64,000 nt of DNA from Heterodera schachtii (taxonomy: Eukaryota; Nematoda; Chromadorea; Rhabditida; Heteroderidae), in the NCBI GenBank assembly GCA_023374025.1, contig SIJG01000034.1, positions 1,096,758-1,160,757 of the forward strand. Direction: 5' to 3'. The position numbers were made by a program, and so were the translations under genes. Position 1 is the stretch's first letter. Each line of letters starts with the position of its first letter. Shown here in pieces: positions 42,858 to 51,775 of this stretch. The notes under the pieces were generated by a model. That model worked only from the letters and a program-made list of their open reading frames with translations. It did not search any database and had not been told where the DNA came from.

Positions 42858-44390
42858 ATGAACAGACGGTAAGGAAATTTTTAAAAATTACAAAATTTTT
42901 AATTTATCCAATTTTTCCCATGTTTTTCAGTTGGATGTGCGGCGACATTTGGCTGAACATTCTGCCCTTCTTTGACTATGCTAAACTCGGCCTCAATTTG
43001 GCATTGCTTTCCGATCGTTTCGATGTTTTGGTGGACGCGCATTTTGATGGAAAAAAAGAATTTACACTTTGGCGATGTATCAGAATTAACAAGGGCGAAG
43101 GACCAAAAGCGAAACTGACTGTTCTGATCGATGGCACTTTTGTGGATTTTCCGTTGCCGGACCATCCGTTGCCAAACAAAATTCGTTTCCGTTTCCTTCT
43201 GATTGTGTAATTTGAACTTTGTGTATTTTAAGTAGGGTTGGTCGGGACCGGGACTTTTCGGGTTGAAAAACCGGGAATTTCTCGGTCCCGGTCAGAACTG
43301 GTCAAAACCTGACTTCGGTACTCAGTTGTCCGTGTTTTGGTCCCGGTCCGGACCAACCCTAATTTTAAGGCTTGTATATTTAAATAAATTTCTTCAGCTA
43401 CATTGACCGCTCCGTCATTGAATTTCTGCGTTCGAACAAGCAAATTTGGGACAGAATGGGCACCAAATTGGAGTTCAATGTGCATACAACCGAAATCGAA
43501 GATGTTCAGCAAATTTGGGACAGAAAGTGCACCAAATTGGATTTAAATGTGTGGTCAAACAAAATCGAAGATATCCAGCCAATTTGGGATGTTTTGGCCA
43601 GTGAAATTTGGCCCGTTTTTTCGACCAACATTCGCCACTTGTGCTTTGACGATGGCCATCATTTGGACAATTTGCGTCGTCGCACATCGCCGACACTTCT
43701 CACTGATTGCGACCAATTGATCTCAATCGATTCTGGTGCTCTGTTCCCCGATGGAATTGCTGACGATGGGCCAAATGCAACTGCTCGCCAAGTGTTGGCC
43801 AAATGGTTGCAAACTCCGACAAAAAATGGCCAATCGAAGCGATTGCGTTGCTCGGATTTAGATAAAATGGAAATAAACAATTGGCTCGACAATCACAAAC
43901 AGGTGGGTCGACAATGCCATGATGACAATTTGTTTTTTTTTGTTTACCAATTTTTGTGTTTAGGCATTTCTCCGTGCCACCACTTCTGTCGCTTACAATA
44001 TGCGAATTACTTTTTATAAGCCAACAAGGCCAATTGGACCATTTGAATTGGTGAATGAACGGACCAATGAGAAGCTGACATTGATGATGGAGAGAGATCG
44101 CGGTGATCAAATTGGTGATTGGCTGTTGAAACGGTGCCCAATTAGTGAAAAGGAGGCGGTGATTCAATTGGAAGGCGACGAAAATTGGGACAACAATTTG
44201 AACACTGTCCAATATGTTTTGTGGGGTAGCGTTATTAATTTGATTGGGTAAGTGTAAAAGATTAATTTAATTCATTCATCCAATTCAAATTGTGTTTAAT
44301 TGTAGGCCTTTGTCTCCACCACCAGCGGAAGAAGAAAAAGAAGCGGAACAAAGCATCGAAATGTCGTCGGACTGCGCGGAAGTGAATTAA
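42858..44390 (+). CDS. Type A F-box-like family protein, intact
   Basis: Exons 42858-42868 (MNRR), 42931-43206, 43398-43902, 43964-44247, 44306-44390. Every junction is GT-AG and in phase, giving 386 aa. F-box-like segment WLNILPFFDYAKLGLNLALL, then SDRFDVLVDAHF. The second domain begins YIDRSVIEFLRSNKQIW. It holds an internal duplication of about 37 residues: QIWDRMGTKLEFNV ... QIWDRKCTKLDLNV. The third domain carries PFELVNERTNEKLTL and LLKRCPISEKE; the tail is acidic (PLSPPPAEEEKEAEQ). This is the best-preserved type A copy and a good reference for the family. A role as ubiquitin-ligase adaptor is inferred from the F-box-like motif. Intron 2 holds a 129-bp MITE. Confidence 0.7.
43233..43361. 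mobile_element. 129-bp hAT-like MITE in intron 2
   Basis: Ends TAGGGTTGGTCGGGACCGGG and GGTCCGGACCAACCCTA; perfect 8-bp duplication ATTTTAAG at 43225-43232 and 43362-43369. Confidence 0.85.
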
Positions 44391-44399
44391 TTTAATTAT

Positions 44400-44905
44400 G
44401 TTTGAGAAATGGCCGATCTCACCAATTGGAATTTGATTTGATGCTCTCATTTGCTCTCCGAAATGCTTATTGATGATTCTTTCGTTCGAATATACCAATA
44501 AATGTGTATTTATTTGCTTGCTTTTTTTGATTATGACCAATGAAACTGAATTTTTAATTGATTGGACGCTAAAATGAAAAGATGGCCTTTATTTTAAACA
44601 ATGCTAAAATCAACAAAAAATTGCTTCCAAAAAATTAAATTTGGTACCCCCCCCCCTTTTGAAATTTTTTTTTAATTTTCAAAAGTTATCTAGGGTTTCG
44701 GGGTCGCTGATCACGAATCCGGCATCTATTTCGACCAATTTCGAATCCCGGACCTGAAACCCCGAAAACCCTAGGAAACATGCTTTCATGTCTTTTGAAA
44801 ACAAAACAAAAAATTTTCAAAAAGGGGGGGGGGGGTACCATCAACAGTATTACCCCAAAATGTACGGTTAATGAACAAAAATGTGGTACAGAAAATCATG
44901 ATATT
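44400..44905. repeat. Type A 3' flank and dispersed repeats
   Basis: 44400-44520 is the shared type A 3' flank with AATAAA at 44500. 44690-44790 is the dispersed GATCACGAATCCGGCATC repeat. C- and G-runs at 44647 and 44825 flank it. Confidence 0.4.
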
Positions 44906-44907
44906 TT

Positions 44908-45103
44908 CCCATTATGTGACCGCAAGCCAAATTTTAAAAAATCAACAAAGGGGCCGCAAATTTTTTGCAACGCCAACCCGGGATTCTTTTTCGTGAACTG
45001 TTCTTATGGCACCACGCATATCACTGCCACAATTACACACTCTCGATTGATGGATTATCTCTTTTTCTTCCAGAAAAATTTTGGCTTGCGGTCACATAAT
45101 GGG
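44908..45103. repeat. 196-bp inverted-repeat element
   Basis: Left CCCATTATGTGACCGCAAGC and right GCTTGCGGTCACATAATGGG are perfect complements, extended by CAAATTTT/AAAATTTTGG. No duplication recognised. Non-coding. Confidence 0.7.
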
Positions 45104-45204
45104 AAAGTACCGAATGCCAAAATCATTTTAGTTGGTTGGACTCATAAAATGCCATGAACTCATAAGAATTGAATTGACTTATAATTTACAATCGGATAAT
45201 CATC

Positions 45205-45345
45205 TTTTTTCAGTCTTCTTCTCGACGCCGCTTCTCCCGGGACTTTGCCATTTCGATATTGTATATAATTGTTTGTATGTATTTGACATTTGCTTGCTCG
45301 CAAACGCGTCCATTTCCATTGTATTTTATGTGTATATGTTAAATT
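45205..45345 (+). pseudogene. Relic of the type B last exon and 3' flank
   Basis: CAGTCTTCTTCTCGACGCCG followed by CTTCTCCCGGGA equals the start of the B tail exon (LLLDAASPG); then the B flank (TTTGACATTTGCTTGCTCGC). Truncated at 45349 by the next element. Confidence 0.6.
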
Positions 45346-46036
45346 TAGGGTTAAGCCCCGAGCCCTCGGGGAGCAAAAAGTCGGGGGCCGGGGACCTCGG
45401 GGGGCGACATGTCGGGGCGGGGAGGAGCTCAATTGTCGGGGGTCGGGGACCCCGATCGGGGAATGACCAAATTTTATTTTAACTCAAAAAAACCAATTTT
45501 TCTTATGCTCGTAAATCTTCTTTTTTTCCGGCAACGCCTGTCGTCACCGCCGGCCTTCCGCCCCGCTTGCTCCCAAAAAGTCTTTAAAAAAATGTGCCGC
45601 AAAATTTTTTTAAATATGATTTTTTGAACCGATTGTATTTAAATTAGAGCGAAGCGGGACCGGGAATTTTGGGAAAAACCGGGACCGGGACTTGCCGGGA
45701 CCTGAGAAGCTGGGACCTGGACTTCGATTTTTCTTCGGGACCGAGAACCGGGACCAACCGGGAATTTTAAAAAATTCAAAAAAATTTTAAAAAAATTCAA
45801 TTTTTTATTTTTTTTTTCAAGTGAAAATACAAAATTAATTTTTTATTTTATAAAATCAAAAATTTAAAGCTTTAATTAAATTAATGAAAATTTTCAAATC
45901 AAACTTTGTTCAATTATTTCAAATAATTAATCATTTTGGACTAAATGATCGAATATTATAAGAAATTCAGATTTGCTGTTCACGTCACTTTTTTCGGCGC
46001 GCTTTTTTCAGAAATCTTTTGGGGAAGAAAGGGGTC

Positions 46037-46062
46037 CGGCGGTGCCGATAGGCGCCGCCGGA
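46037..46062 (+). repeat. GATA-loop hairpin core
   Basis: Arm CCGGCGGTGCC, loop GATA, arm GGCGCCGCCGG, followed by AGAAAATTTTGAAAATTTGA and then TTTGTTAACAGATTTT. Confidence 0.8.
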
Positions 46063-46270
46063 GAAAATTTTGAAAATTTGAGGGTCATTTGTTAACAGAT
46101 TTTCAGCAAAAAAGGAGTCTGGTTGGGATTACCAGGTTCAACAATTTGTACGAATTTTCATTTAAAAATGATAAAATATGTGTTAATTGAAAAAAAAAAC
46201 TATGAGGAATCAATTTTGTCGGTAAGAAAATAATGAATATAGAAAAAGAAAATTTAAAATAATTTTTTTC

Positions 46271-46336
46271 TGTAGAGGGATTGAACCAGGGAAAAGAAGA
46301 AGGGAAAGTCAACGAGACTAACCACTAGGCCATCTG
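46271..46336 (-). repeat. tRNA-like module (A and B box)
   Basis: Minus strand GATGGCCTAGTGGTTAGTC (good A box) and CTGGTTCAATCCC (good B box). The inner arms do not form a convincing cloverleaf. Likely tRNA-derived. Confidence 0.55.
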
Positions 46337-46589
46337 CACAATGCCAGTACAACTTTTAAAGAATATATTTATGCTTATTTTTTAATTTTTTCCTTTATCC
46401 AATTTTCATCTATAATTTTTCACTCAGACCCCCATTCCCCGAATTATGTCGGGGAGTCGGGGGGCAAAAAGTCGGGGGCCGGGGACCTCGGGGATCGACA
46501 TGTCGGGGGTCGGGGCGGGGAATAGGCCCAAAAATGTCGGGGATCGGGGTCGGGGACCGGGACGGGGAGCAACCCTATGGTAAATCATC

Positions 46590-46975
46590 ATTTTTCTTGC
46601 TGATATTTATTTGTAATTGTCCCTTAAACTATTTTGAAGCAATTTCGCTAAACGTTCTGATTTTTTTCGAACCCAAAATCTGATTTTTTGAGCCCGGTGT
46701 TGATTATGAAAATTTTCGGTCATATCCCTGGGTTGATCCCAAAAAATTAAAATTCAATTTTGTAACTTTTTTTGTTTCTTAGTTACCATCGCTTAAAACA
46801 AAGGGCTCTTTTTTCACTTTTGGCGTCAAATCATTTAAAAATCTTCAGTTTATTGGCCATAATCAAAAAAGCAAACAAATAAACACACCTATATTTGTAT
46901 ATATTCAAATAAAAGAATCAACAATAAGCATATATGAGAGGAAAAAAACATCTAAATCCGTTTCCAAATGTATGA
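46590..46975. other. Intergenic, no gene seen
   Basis: AT-rich; 46880-46975 is the type A 3' flank of the minus-strand gene at 48298-46982. Confidence 0.35.
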
Positions 46976-46981
46976 GATCGA

Positions 46982-48298
46982 TCATTTCGCAATCGAAATA
47001 ATTCGCTTCCGCACAATCCGACGATATTTCGAAGCTTTGACCCGCTTTTTCTTCGTCCGCAAGAAGCCATAAGGCCTAAAATTAAATACAATTTGAATTT
47101 GGGTGAATTGAATTATCTTTTTACACTTACCCATCCGTCCTTTTGCCACCACAAAAACTGAATTTGACATTGTTCAAATTGGCGTCCCAATTTTCGTCGT
47201 TTTCCCATTGAACCGCCGCCGCCTTTTCACTAATTGGGCATCGCTTCAACAGCCATTTTTTAGTGAATTCATAGCCATATTCTTCAACAAGTAATAATGT
47301 CAGCTTTTCTTTGGTCCGCTCGTTCACTATTTCAAATGTTCCAATTGGTGTTGACTCATAAAGTTCAAGTCGAATTTTGTAGCTGACCGAAGCGGTGGCA
47401 CGGAGAAATGCCTTAACAAAAAGGAAGGGAAAATCAAAAGCAATCAATCAAATAGTTTTTTAATGAATAGGCAGCCCAAGGGCGTAGGCAGGGGGGGGGG
47501 GGGTTGGGGGTCTAAAGCCCCCCCCCCCCCCGAAACCCAAAAAGTAAAAAATTTTCAGTAGATTTTTTTGAAATTTTAAGCAATTTTCTTAATAAAATTG
47601 CATTAAAATACTCAAAAATTTTCCGGCGGCGCCTATCGGCACCGCCGGACCCCCATTTTACCATGTTTTTGAAAAAAAGGAGGTCAAAATTGCAAAAATA
47701 TTATTTTTTTTGGCGAAAAATTTTGTAAAATACACCCCCATAATTCGGGATTTCAAAAAACCAAAAATACACCCCTAAAAATCGACTTTTTGACTTCAGC
47801 CCCCCCCCCCCCCCAAAGCCAAGGGTCTGGCTACGCCCTTGGGGCAGCCATCTTTTAGAAAATGTTGATCTACGTCACGGCAAAACAATCGTTTTGGTTG
47901 TCCATCTTTGCTCGGCGTGTGCACCCATTTGGACAACGCTTGGCCAGCAGTTGCATTCGGCCCATCAAAATCATCAGCAATTTCATCGAGCAACAGACCA
48001 CCAGAATCGATTGAATTCAATTGATCAAGATCAGTGAGAAGTGTCGGCAAAGTACGACGACGCAAACTGTCCAAATGAGCGCCATCGTCAAAGCTCAAGT
48101 GGCGAATGTTGGTAGCAAAAATTGGCCAAATTTGACGGGCCAAAATATCCCAAATTCGCTTTCGATTGGTCTCCAAATTGTCAATTCGCTTTTTCCGTCA
48201 AAATGTGCGCCCACCAAAACATCGAAACGGTCGGAAAGCAATGCCATTTTGAGGCCAAGTTGGGGACGGTCAAAAGATGGCAGAATGTCCATTTTCAA
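46982..48298 (-). pseudogene. Type A F-box-like pseudogene with MITE and frame changes
   Basis: The F-box-like segment survives from MDILPSFDRPQLGLKMALL (48290) to TIWRPIE, where it is fused in another frame to the second domain (IWDILARQIWPIFATNIRHL, to about 47850). That exon is cut near its end by the MITE at 47477-47841. The third domain (47411-47131; FLRATASVSYKI, FEIVNERTKEKLTL) is intact, and the tail exon (47075-46982) reads a basic sequence, PYGFLRTKKKRVKASKYRR, instead of the usual acidic one. Exon 1 and the start of the F-box exon are missing. Confidence 0.75.
47477..47841. mobile_element. 365-bp hAT-like MITE with hairpin core
   Basis: TIRs CAAGGGCGTAGGCAGG and CTGGCTACGCCCTTG; 8-bp flanks AGGCAGCC (47469-47476) and GGGCAGCC (47842-47849), 7/8. 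Contains poly-G and poly-C tracts near the ends and a perfect hairpin core in reverse orientation at about 47623-47648. Confidence 0.8.
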
Positions 48299-48299
48299 A

Positions 48300-49235
48300 C
48301 GACAGAATAATGCTCCTAATAAGCTAGAAGACTTTGCTGTTTGAGCTATCTGGGCTAGGCTTGGAAAAATTCACTTTGAATCCGGTTTTAGACAGGCGCA
48401 AATGACGGAGCTACGTAAAGCATGTGCCTTATACTACTTGTATTGTCATGTATTCATCTCGCTGTTGTCATTTCATTCACTTGTATATTTTAAACTAATA
48501 TAAACAATTTTCATTATTGTATTGGTATTGAGTCGTACTGTTCCTAAAATTGCACCAAAAATTTTTCCTGGGAAAATCTGATTTTTCAAAAATGATGAAC
48601 TCAACATTTAAAACCAGAAAATATATTTCTTGTGATTTAGAAGTGCTGAAATAATTCTCACTTCTATTTTGTCCAATTCCGAACCCCGGACTCGAACAAA
48701 AAGTCGAACCAAAACTAATGGGGGGTTTGATTTGTGGGAGTGCTTTTTCATCCCATTTGTCCTCTCCCATCCATTTTTGTCTTAGGTAACTGTAAAATAA
48801 AAACAATTGATCGAGATCAGAATTTAACATCTTCAAAATAAACAGAAGCAATGTACAATAATCTTTGAAAATTTTCGATTGGGCCCGTGTATCTCGCCCA
48901 AATTAATTAATTTTTTTGTGTGATAAAATTTTTGTTCTACTAAAATTCCCACACCCCCCTTCACTCAAAAAAATCACCAATTATCGGTCTCAATTTGTTT
49001 ATCATATCACTCGCAAAGTTAATACAAACATCAATGGTTGTACATACAAGAACATCAATTATACAGTACACAATTATGGGATGGAATAATTATCACACAG
49101 CGAAATTGCGTGGGATGGATAGAGAAAGTGGGACACATTTGTACAACAATGAAATTGGGCATGGCCACCACAAGTGAAGGAAGGGGAAAAGAGGGAGCGA
49201 ATTGAGGCCGAAGGCGCGGTCAGTCCAATACCATC
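48300..49235. other. Intergenic, no gene recognised
   Basis: AT-rich, with one copy of the dispersed TCCGAACCCCGGACTCGAAC repeat at about 48670-48705. Short open frames only. Confidence 0.4.
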
Positions 49236-49239
49236 ACGA

Positions 49240-49470
49240 TCACTCGTCCGCAGCGGGTTTGTCCGTCTCCGGCTGTTCTTCTTTGGGCTCCGCGGCGCCA
49301 TCAGCAGCAGGAGCGTCGCCGGGCGGTTGGTCAATTTGAACCCGCCTCTCATCAATTACAATCCTTCTTTTGATGGGGGGCTGAAAAATAGAACCCCCGG
49401 GGGTTTCTAATACCGTACTCAGGGCTCCCAGCTTTGCAGATTTGTCATCATTTTGATGCTTTTCAAGGGT
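49240..49470 (-). CDS. Candidate C-terminal exon of an unrecognised protein
   Basis: Minus strand, open for about 76 codons to the TGA at 49242-49240, with codon composition unlike the AT-rich surroundings. The product contains EKHQNDDKSAKLGALSTVLE and PPIKRRIVIDERRVQIDQPP, and a Pro/Glu-rich acidic end (EPKEEQPETDKPAADE). A TATTTTTCAG acceptor before the PPIKRR segment (49381) may be the true exon start. No upstream exon was found before the type A tail exon at 49590. I cannot name the family. Confidence 0.35.
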   Translation of the reverse strand, partial: TLEKHQNDDKSAKLGALSTVLETPGGSIFQPPIKRRIVIDERRVQIDQPPGDAPAADGAAEPKEEQPETDKPAADE

Positions 49471-49589
49471 TCAATGATTCCTTTTTTTATTTAACAAGGA
49501 GAAAAACAAGCATAAATTTTATTCCAATTAAGAAGGGTCCGATCATTTTCTCATTTCTCAAATAATAATCCATTCATTCACTGCGCTGA

Positions 49590-51260
49590 TCACTGCTTGG
49601 CCCAGCGACAGCCGAGAACACTTTCATCTGGTGGAGACAATTGCCTAAATTAAAATGTAATTTAATTGGGTAAAAATAGTAATTTAGCAATGGCAAATGC
49701 CATTGATGACTCAATATGCTTAAAACTTACCCAATGCAATTTTGGAAGCCCAAATAAAAAAAGACACTGTTCAAATTGGCATCCGAAATGACATCTTTCT
49801 TCTCGTCAATAATTGGGCATCGCTTCAACAGCCATTCACCATCATAACGTGGCACTTTCTTTAATGTCATCTTTTCTTTGGTCCGCTCATTCTCCAATTC
49901 AAATGGCACAATTGGCGTTGACATGTTTAAAAAAAAGTGAATGATGTAACTGACAGCAGAAGTGCGGGCACAGACAAAAATCTAAACAAAATCAAAATGC
50001 AAATTTTTAAACAAAAATTTATGAAAATGTATGGCGCGACCTCCTTGAACTTTTCGATCCATTCAAAGTTTGTGGATGCCCTAAATTCACAGCAACGCAA
50101 TCGCTTCGGTTGGCCATCTTTTGTCGGCGTGTGCAACCATTTGGCCAAGCCTTGGCCGGCAGAAGTTGCATTCGGTCCGTCAGCATCAGCAATTATATCG
50201 GGGCACAGACTACCAGAATTGATTGCATTCAAATGTTTGAGATCGGTGAGAATTGTCCGTGAAATGAAACAAAGCAAATAGTCCAAATGTTCGGCATCGG
50301 CAAATCGCAAATGACGAATGCTTGTCGCAAAAATAGGCCAAATCTGATTGACAAAAATAGCCCAAAGCGGATGGACGCCCCCTTTGAATGATCGCACAAT
50401 GAAATCTAATTTGGTGCCACTTCTGTCCCAAATTTGCTTGTTGGAACGGAGAAATGTGATCACGGAATAGTTAGTCAATGTACCTGAAAAAGAGTGGAAA
50501 AATTGATACAATACGAGCTTCAAAACACAAATGATTGCAAATTGGTCACTTTTGTACACAAATATTTGAATTACTCAATCCGAATGTCCTTAAAACGGAT
50601 TCTGTTTGGCAACGGATGGTCCGGCAACGGAAACTGCACACATTTGTCCTTGATCAGTACAGACAGTTTCCCTTTTGGTCCAATTTGCTCGTACTCCATG
50701 TCCTTGCGAATTTTAATGTGATTCCAAAGCATCAATTCCGTCGTTGTTCCATTGAAATGCGCGTCCACCAAAACATCGAAACGGTCGGAAAGCAATGCCA
50801 TTTTGAGGCCGAGTTGAGCATGGTCAAAAGATGGCAGAATGTCCATCCAAAGGTCGCTGCAAATCCAACTGAAATTGAAAACAAAAAACATTCGATTGCT
50901 TAATGCCATGAAAAAATGCCCAATTAGGCTCACATTTTCCTCAAATTTTCTCTCTCTGTGTCCCCCTCCCTCTTTTCTCTCTCTCGTCACTCTCTCTCTC
51001 CCCCTTCCTCTTTTCTCTCTCGTCACTCTCTTTTCTCTCTCTTATCACTTTGTCTCTCTCCCCTCCCCTTTTCTCTTTCTCTCTCTTCTATGAAAATTCC
51101 CTCTTGTATCACCTTCTCTTTTTCATCCTTTTATTCTTTAAAATCGTAGAAATTTTCAAACTTTTCTGTTTAATTTTATTTACATTTTTCGTCGTTTTTT
51201 GACATTGCCAAAAAAGAAGCAAAAAAGAATGGTAGCACAACAGACCAACAGAAGAATCAT
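49590..51260 (-). pseudogene. Chimeric F-box-like gene: type B promoter and membrane anchor on a type A body
   Basis: Exons 51260-51184 (anchor; MILLLVCCATILFCFFFG then NVKKRRK), 50868-50575 (type A F-box-like segment, WMDILPSFDHAQLGLKMALL), 50483-50041 (second domain), 49981-49731 (third domain; PFELENERTKEKMTL), 49644-49590 (tail). The anchor exon's donor phase fits the type A exon exactly. The usual B first exon is deleted, but the anchor exon here has ATG where other copies have GTG, giving a new start. In the third exon a 4-bp duplication (ACTA, near 50470) puts a stop right after the junction, so the full protein cannot form as written. Confidence 0.7.
50945..51095. repeat. CT-rich microsatellite
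   Basis: Long run of TCTCTC, CCCTCC and CTCGTCACTC words in the first intron of the chimeric gene. Confidence 0.8.
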
Positions 51261-51507
51261 TGCACACAAACTGAAAAATGAATTGGGAAATTAATTTATG
51301 AATGGAAGAGAAAGGAAGGGAAAAGCAAATCGAGGGAATCCCAATGTGAAGTTTTAGCTTTTTTAAAAATCTTTTTGAGAGCCGATCAAGCTACTAAACC
51401 TTCAAAATTGGTTTTCAAATTTTTATCTCCCAATTACAAAATGACCGGAAATAAAGGGAAGAATGAATTAGAGAATGGAATGAGGAGGAAAAGAAGAAAC
51501 AAGGGCA

Positions 51508-51515
51508 TTTTTATA
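51508..51515 (-). promoter_or_regulatory. Type B TATA box driving the chimeric gene
   Basis: TATAAAAATGCCC on the minus strand with the B-type leader after it (CTTCTTTTCCTCCTCATTCC). The segment that holds the first exon in other B copies is missing between about 51440 and 51425. Confidence 0.6.
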
Positions 51516-51546
51516 CTAAAAACATTAGCGTACAGTGCGCGGTAAT

Positions 51547-51651
51547 TACCGTATTTCTTCGATTATAAGCCCCGGGGCTTCTGTTGTTCAACCCCCCTCC
51601 AAAGGGGGCTTATATTCGAGGGGGGGGGCGTACAATCGAAGAAATACGGTA
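51547..51651. repeat. 105-bp MITE, TACCGTATTTCTTCGA ends
   Basis: Left TACCGTATTTCTTCGATTAT and right TCGAAGAAATACGGTA. Contains AAGCCCCGGGGCTT. It lies between two divergent family promoters. Confidence 0.75.
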
Positions 51652-51729
51652 GCACAATTTGTTTTTTTCCATTAAATGAGAGCATCAAATCAAATTCCAA
51701 TTTTTTTCTTTATTTTTTCTTTTTATGGG

Positions 51730-51738
51730 TATATAAAG
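51730..51738 (+). promoter_or_regulatory. TATA box of type A copy
   Basis: TATATAAAG within GGGTATATAAAGAGG, 38-46 bp upstream of the ATG at 51776; same context as the 4887 gene. Confidence 0.6.
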
Positions 51739-51775
51739 AGGTGGAAAAGACTTTTGGATGCATAATATCTCAAAC

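Larger units (their letters stand above)
45349..46577. mobile_element. Large MITE with G-rich CGGGG arrays and two hairpin cores
   Basis: Starts AGGGTTAAGCCCCGAGCCC and ends GGGACGGGGAGCAACCCT, which pair imperfectly. Both ends carry repeated GTCGGGG(A/G)CCGGGGACC words. Two hairpin cores in opposite orientation lie at about 45529-45554 (diverged) and 46037-46062 (perfect). A tRNA-like module is at 46271-46336. Possible target duplication ATG(T/G)TAAAT. Non-coding. Confidence 0.6.
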
